Notes under the pieces: generated by a model | What the model was told of the DNA's origin: nothing | The model's database searches: none | What the model saw: the letters and a program-made list of their open reading frames with translations, nothing else | In this document: one piece after another, positions 12,301-22,485 of the stretch | How positions within the stretch are numbered: position 1 is the stretch's first letter | Layout of the letters: the number at the start of each line of letters is the position of its first letter | Assembly: GCA_012845835.1 (NCBI GenBank) | Contig: JABAKD010000023.1 | Span: 22,507,108-22,571,107 of the forward strand | DNA length: 64,000 bases | Reading direction: 5' to 3' | Source of the DNA: Undaria pinnatifida | Lineage: Eukaryota; Sar; Phaeophyceae; Laminariales; Alariaceae | Translations under genes and position numbers: made by a program

Positions 12301-13254
12301 TACTAGTATTACTACTCCTGATACTACTACAATAAGTACTACAACCACTCCTAGTACCACTAGTAGTTCGTACGAGTAGTTGTATCTAGTTGTACAGAGT
12401 ATGAAACTACTCCTGGTATCACTACCAACGATACTACAACTAGTACTACAACTACTACTACCACTGCTGCTACTAGTGCTACTACTAGTACTACTACTAT
12501 TACTACTAGTAGTACTACTACTGCTACTCCTGCAACTATTGCTTATGCTACTACCATTACTAGAGTAGTACTACGAAAGTACTACTAGATTTTAGGGTAA
12601 AGTATAAGTACCAGCCCTATCCTTAGTAATACTGGTGTACTGAGTAGGAGCAGTAGTACTAGTAGCAGGGCTAGTAGTAGAAGTAGCACTAGTTGTTGTA
12701 TAGTGGTAGTACCAACAGTAGTAGTAATAGCAGAAGTTATACCGTGTTCAACTACTAATCGTGGTACTACAACCACCAAGTAGTAGTAGTATTAGGAGTA
12801 GTGGCAGTAGTAGCACTACCAGCACTAGTAGCAGTAGTACTAGTAGTCGCAGTAGCAATAGGCATAGCACTACGAGTAGTAGTAGTACTAGTAGGAGTAA
12901 AAGTAGTACTAGCAGTAGTAGTACCGATAGCAGTAGCACTAGTAGTAGCAGTTGTTTACCGTATAAAGCTACTATTAACAGTATTCCTACTACCGATACT
13001 GCTGCAATTAGTACTAAAACTACTACTGCTTCTACTAGTACTACTACCACTACGATTACTACTACTAGTACTGCTACTAGTACTCCTGCTGGTGTTACTA
13101 TTACTATTACTACTACTAGTAGTAGTAGTAGTACTACTAGTAGTACTACTACTACTACTACTGGAACTATTGCTAGTGCTACTACTACCACTTCTAACAC
13201 AGCTACTGCTAGTACTACGAAATATAGAGGTGAATAACTAGTACTAACTGGTGG

Positions 13255-13610
13255 TACTACTAGTGCTAGTAGTACCGCTACTATAAAAGAGTAAATAGTA
13301 CTACTACCAGTACTAAGTACACTAATAAAAAAAATATTAGTACTAGGGATATAAAAGAGTAAATAGTACTACTACCAGTACTAAGTACACTAATAAAAAA
13401 AATATTAGTACCTAGTACTAATATTTTTTTTATTAGTGTACTTAGTACTGGTAGTAGTACTATTTACTCTTTTATAGTAGCGGTACTACTAGCACTAGTA
13501 GTACCTATCCCTAGTACTAATATTTTTTTTATTAGTGTACTTAGTACTGGTAGTAGTACTATTTACTCTTTTATAGTAGCGATACTACTAGCACTAGTAG
13601 TACCACCAAG
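13255..13610. repeat. Four-copy palindromic cluster (two direct, two inverted units)
   Basis: A unit of about 62 bp beginning TATAAAAGAGTAAATAG and ending AAATATTAGTAC occurs at about 13282-13343 and 13351-13411. It then occurs as reverse complements at 13413-13475 and about 13511-13574. The dyad centre is near 13412. Extra 36-bp arms (GTACTACTAGTGCTAGTAG and complement) flank three of the four units. The DNA could extrude as a cruciform. No gene is seen. Confidence 0.85.
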
Positions 13611-13989
13611 TAGTAGTAGTAAGTATAAGTAGTACTATTACTTCTACTGGTAGTAGCAGCACTAGTAGTAGTTGTATACCATAAGAAACTACTACTACTA
13701 CTACTACTACTACTACTGATACAACTACAATTAGTACTACAACTACTAGTACTACTATCTCTACTACTACTACTACTACTACTTAGGATAAGGTACTACT
13801 ACTAACCCTAACCCTAGTACTACATTTCTTAGTACTAGTAGTAGTACTAGTAGTAGGACTAGTAGTAGAAGTAGCACTAGCAGTAGTACTAGTAGCAGTA
13901 CTTGTAGTTTTAGTAGTACTAGTAGTACTAGTAGTAGTTCCTCCCGCTTGAGCAAAGTCGGTTCTGGGAGCTGAAAATAAGCGGTGTAG

Positions 13990-14940
13990 CGGTAGGCAGA
14001 GTGATGAGGTCGTCAACATCAGATGCTCTAGACAGAATGATGAGGAGCAGACAGCCTTATGGCGGGGAGAGACCTCCTCGGCTCAGGGCGGCGTCGGAAC
14101 GAAAATTGAGAGTGATAGCTCTAGTCAGGCTTTCAGAATATAAGAACAGCAAACAGTCGAGACCGAATTATGATGATTTGACACCTTGGAATCCGAGAGA
14201 GACCTCTTGGGTGCCTAATACCAGTCGAGCAGAAGAAAAGAGACCTCCCTCTAGACAGTGAGAACGATAAGAGTGGTGGGTCTAGTCAGGCTTTCAAGAG
14301 TGCAGAAAAGCGAACATTCGAGACCAAATTATGATGATCTGACACATTTGAATGCGAGAGAGACCTCTCCCGAGCCTAGTATTAGGCGAGCAGAAATAAA
14401 GATACTTGCTCTAGACAGAGTGAGAAAAAGAAAAGTGGTAGCTCTAGTCAGGCTTTCAGAGTGCAGAACAGCAAACATTCGAGACCGAATTATGATGATC
14501 TGACACCTTTGAATACAAGAGAGACCTCTCGGTAGCCTAGTGCTAGGCGAGCGGGAAAAAAGATAACTTGCTCTAGACAGAGTGAGAACTTTAGAACACC
14601 CACGGTTTTAGACATGATTGTGAGGGACTGACAAAGTTCACTCAGGGAGAGACCTCCCCGGTGGAAGACACCTTAGGATCGGGAAAGAAGCGTAGACAGA
14701 GTTAGGAAAATCAGGACAGCAAAACTTGTAGACAGAATTATGATATCCTGACGGCCCAGAGCCCAGGAGGGTCCTCCCGGTCGCAGGGCACGTTCCGTAG
14801 GAAAGAAAAGAAAGGTAGCTCTAGACAGAGCTGCATAGGCCAAACAGTCGAAATTCTGGACAGAGCTACGATGATTTGACACCCCTGTTTCCGAGGAGAC
14901 CTTTCGGGAAAGGGGTACGCATTTGCACCCTGCGCAAGAG
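13990..14940 (+). repeat. Minisatellite of about 150-160 bp units
   Basis: About six diverged tandem units share ordered anchors: CTCTAGACAGAGTGAG, GTCAGGCTTTCAGA, CGAATTATGATGATCTGAC and GAGAGACCTCTC. The units directly precede the DIRS-like coding region and could be its leader, though no terminal structure proves this. Short plus-strand open frames across it are repeat-derived. Confidence 0.7.
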
Positions 14941-15264
14941 AGACCTGGGAGATAGGATCGATGCAATGCTGGCGAGAATCCTCAAAAGCAATGAAAAGAA
15001 GCGAGACCGCAAAATAAAAAATCCTATACGAGTCCTTAGTACAGGTAGCACCTATAGATGGAGTACAACCTTACCACAGCCAGCCGCAAACACGCCAAAA
15101 ACGCTGCAAAGAGGCTAAACAAGCAAGAGTTGCCGAACTGAACTGTAATGGAATCAAACCGAAGCATCGATGGCAAGCCAAGCACAGGATCTCACACCAA
15201 GAAGCAAATCATTCGCGGGGTGGCAGAGACGTGTACATAGCTGTTACACGTAAGAGAGGGTAGT

Positions 15265-17292
15265 GTGGGAAACGTGGCCGTCGGCATCGGAGGCACTCTG
15301 GTGTCACCGCTGTCCGTCGACCAGGTCAAACGCTACTTTGGGGACGTCAGAGGTTTTCCAGAAATTGACGAGCTCATAAGCATCATCCAGAACGGCGTTC
15401 TAGTAAATTCGACAGTCACAAACCGTGACCCAACCAGAGCCGTGCAGTATGGTAATCACAGTGGTGTACGAGAGCACATGGACTTGGTGTGGGAAAAGTT
15501 GTTCGATGACATTCGACGAAATCGGGAAGTTGTGTTCAACAGAGGTTCAGCGTCGTTGATCAAGGGCCTACGTGTGGCACCCCTTGGTGCAGTTGTTACA
15601 CACAAAGTAAGAATTATCAACGACTACTATTTTGGCGTACAAGCAGCCAGAGGAGAGAAGAGAAGATTGAACAAAGATACACATACGGAAGAAGTGCCGA
15701 AACGCCTCTGCGGGCAAGCTCTTCCAACAATATTACAGGCGCTAACCAATCTCCGAATAAGGTTCCCTCAAAAACGATTTTTGTTGGCAAAGGCACATGT
15801 AACGGATGCGTTTAAGAATGTGAAAGTAACACCCCATCGGGCACAGAACTTTTGCTACATGGTGGATGCTTTGGTGTCAGATTTTAGGCTTACTCTTGGG
15901 TGGGCGGCTTCACCTGGGTACTGGGGTCTCATGGCCTCAGCTGCCGAACACGCTCACTGCAATACCACTGTAGAGAATGCGCTTATTTTACCCGAAGGAA
16001 AAGCAATGATGTCGCATGTCAAATTGTAGACCCGTGGGAAACCGGGAAACTCACTCAAATCCCGCCTGGAGTGAAAGTGACCGCACTCCATAAGGGGGGA
16101 CCCAATGAGTCCTTTACACCGGTTAATGTTGACGACTTTATCATGGCAAGCGTTCACTTCGACTCATTCGATCAAACGGCCCTTGTAGCTTTGGCTTCCC
16201 TCGCCTCGGATCACGTGAGACTATTTGGATAAGGAGAGAAAGACGAAGTGCCTATATTGGCACCAGCAAAGAGCACTGATTGGAATTCAATCGTAGACGC
16301 GCTCGGTTTTACCATCAACACGCACACTATGCGGATCTCGATTGCCAAAGAGAGGGTAAATGCCATCCGAGACACATTAGATAAGGACTGGCCAAGGCCA
16401 AAGCAGTATTCGCGACCGCAGGACGTGTTGAGTATGGCGGGCAAATTGTGGAACCTAACATACGTAGTAAGAGCAGGTGAACATTTTGTTTGGCAGCTTT
16501 TGCGTCCGACTGATCTGCACAAAAACACCAAATCCAAAAAACGGACGCAGAACGTCGTGAAGCTCGGTTGGGAGTTCCACAATGACATTGCCTTTTGGAA
16601 ATGGGTAATTGACCAGCAGCTGGTAGGCGATGGGCAGTCACTCGGAGCAAAAATCTTTACGCACGTAGAAAGGCTTCCCTCACGACGGTATTATTCAGAC
16701 GCGAGTTTTACGGCAGTAGGCGGGTTTTGCCCCGAGAGTGTACTGGAGATATGACCTGAACATTAACCTGTCGCAGTTATTAAAAGACCAGACCGTAACT
16801 AGCGGACAAGAAGCAATCATAATTAACCTACTCGAACTTTGTGGCATGGTATTGACAGCGTTTGTGACCCAAGTTATCTTGCAAGACAGACCAGAAACCA
16901 AGGGAGACCCAGTGCTGTTGAGAGGAGAGAATGTTACCGTCGTGTCGTGGGTTAACAGGTGTGGCGGATCGTGCGACAAACGCGCTTCTTTAGCTATGAG
17001 ATTACTGAGCAGACTTGAAATCACGAGCGGTTGGAGTCATGCACCCAAACATATCCCGGGAGTGAAGAACGTAATAGCCGACGGAATTTCTACATGGCCG
17101 AAAAACGAGATTGCTAGCAACCTGCGGTCGTTAGTGACAGAAGAGTGGAAAGAACAGGACATCGGTGACAGCGGCCGCGTTTTTTTTATACAATGCCACA
17201 ACCCGTATTTCTCGATGAGTACATTGATGGCAAGGTATGGAACGCAATGCCCTGAAATGCGAAAACATGGATATGTGCCAACCAATCGCTAA
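15265..17292 (+). pseudogene. DIRS-like retrotransposon reverse transcriptase and RNase H
   Basis: Three overlapping frames (15265-16029, about 16030-16754, 16738-17292) together make one DIRS-type RT-RNase H. Visible are KVRIINDYYFG, AHVTDAFKNV (first RT aspartate), GWAASPGYWG, VNVDDF (the YVDD-equivalent), then RNase H with RYYSDASF, NLLELCG, LLRGENVTVVSW and VIADGISTW. The GEN segment has Glu where related elements usually have Asp. DIRS elements use a tyrosine recombinase rather than integrase, and one follows directly (17343-20620). A stop near 16027 and a frame change near 16740 make it non-functional. Coding may begin upstream of 15265, since that position is a GTG inside a longer open stretch. 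Confidence 0.85.
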
Positions 17293-18019
17293 GCAGGAAC
17301 ACATGCTGGAGAGAGAGGAAATGCGGGCGAAGTGACAGACTGGTCGAGACCCTTGCGCTAGCCTCGGTTGGAGGAAGCACGCAGAAGGTGTACTGGTCGA
17401 AATGGCAAACCCGGTGTTGCATGAGAGCGATAGAAGGCAAGAGTCCTTGGTTGGCAGAAAAGCATGGGGTAGACGCAGCAGTAAAGGCGTTGACAAATTT
17501 CATGGCCCTGAGATGTTTAGCGTTCAAAAACCAAAGCCAAACGATCCGAGAATGTTTAGCCGCGAGAAAGTATTTCCACAAAATGTTTGCGGGGTGAGAG
17601 TTGCCTACGTCCCACTGCATGGTGCTTGCGGTAGGAAAAGGAATCGATAGAGCGCACGGAAAGTCTGACGTACGCCCCCGGGTTAGGATGCCACTCATGC
17701 GGAATATGTTAGCAGAAGGGATGGATAGGGTCATCGAGGTAGGACCGGAGAAATCGGTAATCTGGCGCGGACTTGCTTTGTCATTTCATATTTTGTGTCG
17801 AGCCTCTGAAATTCAGGCCTACGGTAACGGACTCGTGCACCCTGACTTCTGCCTCACTAGAAGAGACTTGGTTTTCTTTGCCGGAGCTTTCCAACTCCCG
17901 TGGGAGGACAGGAGAACCGCAGACAGAGTAGAAGTGACGTTCCGTGCGTCGAAATCAGACAACACAAGGTTGTACACCCCGGACGGATCAGCTCACCGTA
18001 GCTTGAGTTAGCTCTTTTC

Positions 18020-18450
18020 GACGGTAGCTCGCCGGTGAGCTACGGGAGCTACATGAGCTGCACATGTTTTCCCGGCTTGAGATACAGAAGGTAGCTCATC
18101 TGCACATGTTTTGGAAGGGTGAGCTACAGCCGATAGATCATCAGCACATATTTGCCCAGGATGAGCTATACGAGCTACATGAGCTAGATCAGATGGCCCT
18201 GGATGAGCTATAGGAGCTACATGATCCGCATATGTTTCCAATGTTTAAGCTACAGGCGATAGCTCATCTGCACACGTTTTCAAAGGGTGACCTATAGTCG
18301 ATAGCTCATCTGCACATGTTTTCAAAGCTTGAGCTATAGACGATAGCTCATCTGCACATGTTTTCGACGCTTGAGCTATAGACGATATCTCATCCGCTCA
18401 TGTTTCGAGGTCGTGAGCTACAAGAGCTACACGAGCTAGCTCATGAGCTG
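18020..18450 (+). repeat. Left subterminal minisatellite of the hAT element
   Basis: About nine diverged units of 40-58 bp built on GAGCTATAGACGATAGCTCA followed by TCTGCACATGTTTT. Each unit contains GAGCTA/TAGCTC pairs and can form a small hairpin. hAT transposases bind repeated subterminal motifs, so a binding role is plausible but inferred. Confidence 0.8.
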
Positions 18451-18770
18451 CTACTAATTTCATGTACGAGCATATACACACCATGACAACACAAACATCC
18501 ATATATATTTATGAACGAGATCGGAGCTTTTTCTATTCTTAATATGCCAGATAGATAAACAGAGTACCGGTGGATTTGTTTTTTCAGCACAACCATAACC
18601 ATCAACCAAGCCCATGCACCACCCGATCAGGTACAACTCAACTCAACTCAATCGAGGCACCTGCCACCCACAAACAGAGCTCGCACGCATACACATACAA
18701 CACCACACAACACGCCTAGCATGACCTACTCTCGTTTTGGGCCAACGAGGGGCAGTCGATCTACTCGAAC

Positions 18771-19154
18771 ATGGCCCGCGTGGCTCGCGTACTGCTCTCT
18801 GTGCCGGCGTCTTCTGCCGTCCTGGAGAGGGACTTTAGCACGGCCGGGCGTCTCATCACGGGTTCCCGGAGCAGCCTATCCGCGGCCCGCGCGGAGATGG
18901 TCATGTTCCTCAACGGAAACATCAAACACATTCCCATTGAAGTGCCGGATCTCTCAATTGAGCAGGCGCTCCAGGCGGTACCTCGCCGTCTCTCCAACCC
19001 GAAGGCGGAGGTGGCCGCCCTTTCCGCGGGCGAGGCGGGATCTGCGGGCGAAGCGGGCGTGGACGCCCGCTACGATGCGTACGCAGGGGAGGCGGGTCTG
19101 CGGGCGAAGATGGCGTTAACGCCGGCTGCGGCGACTCCGCAGGGGAAGGCTTGA
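18771..19154 (+). pseudogene. hAT transposase C-terminal dimerisation domain fragment
   Basis: The frame of 127 codons contains VLLSVPASSAVLERDFSTAGRLI followed by a RSSL segment and EMVMFLNGN. This is the hallmark hAT C-terminal (hATC) signature PxSS...ER.FS..G......R..L. The catalytic DDE/RNase-H region and BED finger are absent, so this is a remnant or last exon. The tail is Ala/Glu/Gly-rich (GEAGSAGEAG). It sits in the middle of the 17973-20211 element and identifies its family. Confidence 0.85.
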
Positions 19155-19689
19155 ACTAGAAGCCTTGAGAATGAATGGGGGGCAGCGGTAGATCTTCTGT
19201 GCTGCTGTTGTGTATCTGCTTGTTCGTCTCGTTTTTGATTTTTTTTGGGCGATGCAGATGATGTTTTTCTTTTTGCCTCTGCGTTGTTTTTTTCGCACCT
19301 TGTGGTAGGCTACGCGAAGCCGTGTTGGAGGGATGGGGATGCACGGATTTCAAATGCTGCTGCTGTGTGTCAATATGGCCGCAATGACTACTGCTACTGT
19401 TATGCGTTCAATGAAGTTAAATGCTAATGCTGTGATATGCGTAGGAAGTACGGTCTTAATATCAATATACCAGGTATTAATATCAGCTACAGCAGCATAC
19501 CAGGTATACTTTTTTTGACGCTGAAAGGGAGTACGATACTGTCGCACGTACCGACGTTGAAGTTTGGCCTGGATGGTGAGCTGTATAACCTACATTCGCA
19601 CTCGTCCCGGAGGCCAGGTTTGTTCATCTACACATCCAACCACCAGCATGTTTTGCCCTGAAAGAGCTTCAATGACTTACGTACATGCG

Positions 19690-20205
19690 CTAGCTCATGG
19701 GGTGAGCTGTAGAGGATAGCTCATCTGCACATGTTTTGAACGCTTGAGCTATAGAGGATAGCTCACCTGCACATGTTTTGCCGGCTTGAGCTATAGACGA
19801 TAGCTCATGTGCACATATTTTCAAAGCTTGAGCTATACAGGATAGCTCATCCGCACATATTTCACCAAGGTGAGCTAAAAGAGCTACATGGGCTAGCTCA
19901 TTTGTCCCGAATGAGCTATATGAGCTACATGAGCTGCACATATTTCCCCGGCTTGAGCTATAGGCGATAGCTTATCTGCATATGTTTTGGAAGGGTGATC
20001 TATCATCGATAGCTCATCTGCACATGTTTGCCCGGGATGAGCTATACGAGCTACATGAGCCAGCTCATTTGGCCCTGGATGAGCTATAGGAGCTACATGA
20101 TCCGCACATATTTTCAATGCTTGAGCTATAGGCGATAGCTCATCTGCACATGTTTTGAGCGCGTGAGCTACACACGATGGATGAGCTAGCTCATGAGCTG
20201 CCCGG
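19690..20205 (+). repeat. Right subterminal minisatellite of the hAT element
   Basis: About ten units of the same GAGCTAT...GATAGCTCATCTGCACATGTTTT family as at 18020-18450, in the same orientation. The order of variant units from about 19925 onward parallels that of the left array, suggesting one array was copied from the other. Confidence 0.8.
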
Positions 20206-20899
20206 GGTGTGAAAGGTTGGGAGCGATCGTGACAAGGACCAGAGTAGTGACAGGGAATGAATGGTTGGAGATGGGAAGAATAACGGGGCGCTGGAAATTC
20301 TGTTGGATCTTCTGGACATTTATCCAGAGTTGGATGGGTCAGCACCTCTGATGCAGATTCAGTCGGCGACCGAATCGACGGTGGCCACGCGCACGATGGC
20401 AACGAAGTCGTCAAGACGATTGGTAGGTAGTTTGGGTAGAGATGCGGTCCAGTACGTGCTACACTCAGGCAGGATCCGAGGGGCCACTCAGCTAGCCGCC
20501 CAAGGTGCATCAGATATTCAGATTCAGAGAGCAGGTGGATTGAAGTCACTGGCATTCGTGGTTTATGTAAGAGCAGGGGGTGAGGGAGCTGAGTTAGTTT
20601 TAGAAGTACTAACTAGGTAAGGTAACTAAGAAAAACAAACTAAAGTAGTGTGCTTTCAGCGATCATCGAGCTTCCCAATGGAGAAGGCTGTGGCCAGTTG
20701 TACCGTTTCTCCCGGGAAATGGGTCAAGACGTAAAGTAAGAAGCGGGTTAGCCCGAGGTATTTGTTTGTCTGGGAGCATAGTATCCCATTGTTCCCTCGT
20801 TATGTCTTCGCAGGCATTCTTTTACTGCGTAAAATTAATACCACAGTTGTTGAACCAAAGATAACAGAGTGGGATATACGTTACGTATAGGTATGTTCT

Positions 20900-22080
20900 C
20901 AGCAATACGAGAGTATGAATTTACAATCAGTAGGTGTCCATCGAAACCCTTGATAACTGAATAAATTGGGCTATAGGCATCGATCAATACCCTTGAAAAC
21001 CTATTACATTGAGCAATAGGTATCGATCGATATCATCGCACACCAGTCGCGTAAACCAATCGGTACTGATTGGTGGCGACAAAAAGGTATTCTTCGAACG
21101 ATAGCCTGTTGGGAGTTATTTTCAAATTATGTTTATGCCCAAGATACCTACGGATATACACCTTCGCAAGCATATCGGTCGCACAACAGGCTATCGTGAC
21201 CGCTACCCTAACCCTATTGTTGATTACAATACCTATCGATAAACCCCGAAGCCGAGCTACCAGGTATTGTGCCCCGCGACGGGTATCGATCCTCATAGTT
21301 GCCGGCCTATTGATCGCCCAATAGCCTATTCGATAGGCTATTATCCCGGGTAAAAGAAGGAACTGAACGGCACACACACGGGTCGCTCCATAACACTGCA
21401 GGCTTGAGCTTCGCATCGAACACACATAATAGTAATCACCACCTTGTTGAGGCCCTTCACCTTAAGCTTCTCATGGCACAACAAGGACAGACACGCCGTA
21501 TTCGGGGATTCCCCGATGGGCTGGAGGGACTTGCGGCGTGGATGATGAACGGCGTGGAGTTACTAGTTGATTGTACAGAGACGGGCTCTCTTGGAGCGCC
21601 TTTGCTCTCCAACACTGAACTAATAAAATGGCGAAAGGTCTACGTACGGAATGGCGAAAGGTCTTCAATACCCATCGTCCGAAACAATATAATTGTGAAA
21701 GGTCTATCGATACCTATTTTCAGAAATAATAGGTTTGGTGAAAGGCGTATCGACACCTATCGTTAGAAACAATAGGTTTCGTCCAGCAGTCTCAACAGTA
21801 TATCGCCCGAACAGGAATGCCCTGTAAATTCCTATCGATGGCTATCTGTTTCCACGATAGGTTTTGGTATTACTTGTCAATGCAATATTGGCCGAAAAAT
21901 AGATGAATGAAGGTGTCAATCAATACCTATTGCCGGCCACAATAAGCTCCAAAAAGTGCCAATCGATACTTCTCACACGCAACAATAGGCCTCCTAGTGG
22001 AATGGGATCCTATCGATTGTCTATTGACCAGGAACCTATTGTCCAGAGTGTGTTGGCTATCGATTGACATTCGTTCGGGG
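20900..22080. repeat. Degenerate TATCGAT / CCTATTG interspersed repeat region
   Basis: Dozens of short, imperfect copies of ATCGATACCTATTG and its reverse complement CAATAGGTATCGAT are scattered with unique spacers. Several are paired as inverted repeats. No convincing gene is present. The piece 21404-21766 is open but repeat-derived in its second half. Confidence 0.65.
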
Positions 22081-22485
22081 CTACCATCAAACTTGTTGTA
22101 CGATTACTACTGGGACAAAAATATGGTATTATACCTACGATTACGGACTTGACTTTTCGCAGTAGACATTTGAAATTTGGCTAACACGATTTTGCAGCAG
22201 CTGCCACGACACGAAGCGAGAACGGCCGAGGCCACCTTCGGCAGAGTCGGGAGCGGCGAGCAACTTGAGGCAGACCCAGGAAACAGCGCGCCGAGAGGGG
22301 ACCCCAGGTCGAGTTTTCTCGAAGACAGCTCAAAATCTGGTCTTAATCGGGCCTCTCGATCGCTGAGACTACAGGGCCAACATATTTATACATGTATCTA
22401 CCAGTATGCAGCAGTAGTGTAATCCTCATATTAATAATACGTTACGCTAATATTTGTCCTGCATTACGAGCTAACCCTGGCGCAC

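Larger units (their letters stand above)
4150..13930. repeat. Degenerate AGT/ACT triplet array with higher-order structure
   Basis: Nearly 10 kb in which almost every third base keeps an ACT (or complementary AGT) phase. Long AGT-phase blocks alternate with ACT-phase blocks, so single strands could fold back on themselves. Several landmarks recur in order: GTTGTATACCGTATACAAC palindromes, a TCTGGGGTAAGGTACTAG block (about 5125, 7470, 9530, 11153, with diverged versions near 12590 and 13785), and a TTGTATCTAGTTGTATAC block (about 4555, 7017, 8930, 10640, 12385). This indicates a higher-order unit of roughly 1.2-2.4 kb. Long open frames on both strands are an automatic result of triplet periodicity (Ser/Thr-rich or Val/Leu-rich) and are not genes. 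Insertions are listed separately. Confidence 0.9.
17973..20211 (+). mobile_element. hAT-type element inserted in the DIRS recombinase
   Basis: Ends read TACACCCCGG (left) and CCGGGGTGTG (right), an inverted repeat of about ten bases with one mismatch. Flanks CAAGGTTG (17965-17972) and AAAGGTTG (20212-20219) match at 7 of 8 positions, the duplication length expected of hAT transposases. It carries a short hAT transposase C-terminus and two direct arrays of the same minisatellite near its ends. About 19155-19680 has no recognisable feature apart from GGTATTAATATCAGCT-like short repeats. Confidence 0.75.
17343..20620 (+). pseudogene. DIRS-like tyrosine recombinase, split by a hAT insertion
   Basis: The first part (about 17343-17972) includes STQKVYWSKWQTR, ELPTSHCMV and the catalytic-arginine region FHILCRASEIQAYG. 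The second part (20220-20620) has ALEILLDLLDIYPELDGS and the C-terminal catalytic block YVLHSGRIRGATQLAA...LAFVVYVR, with His, Arg and the nucleophile Tyr. The two halves are separated by a 2239-bp element (17973-20211) flanked by an imperfect 8-bp duplication. Without it, the frame would continue from NTRL for about 13 codons before another shift. A TGA at about 17595 replaces a probable Trp codon. The enzyme would have integrated circular DIRS cDNA and is now inactive. Confidence 0.85.

Noticed and set aside
4166..13241. Dozens of long open frames on both strands encoding Ser/Thr-rich or Val/Leu-rich proteins
   Set aside because: They follow automatically from the AGT/ACT triplet period, occur on both strands at once, start and stop without regular signals, and lack any domain.
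13795..13825. Telomere-like CCCTAACCCTA
   Set aside because: Only about two units, embedded in the triplet array as a diverged version of its TATTAACCCTCG block.
18020..20205. CRISPR-like appearance of the hAT minisatellite (repeat, short spacer)
   Set aside because: Units and spacers vary together, there are no cas genes, and the context is a eukaryotic hAT transposon.
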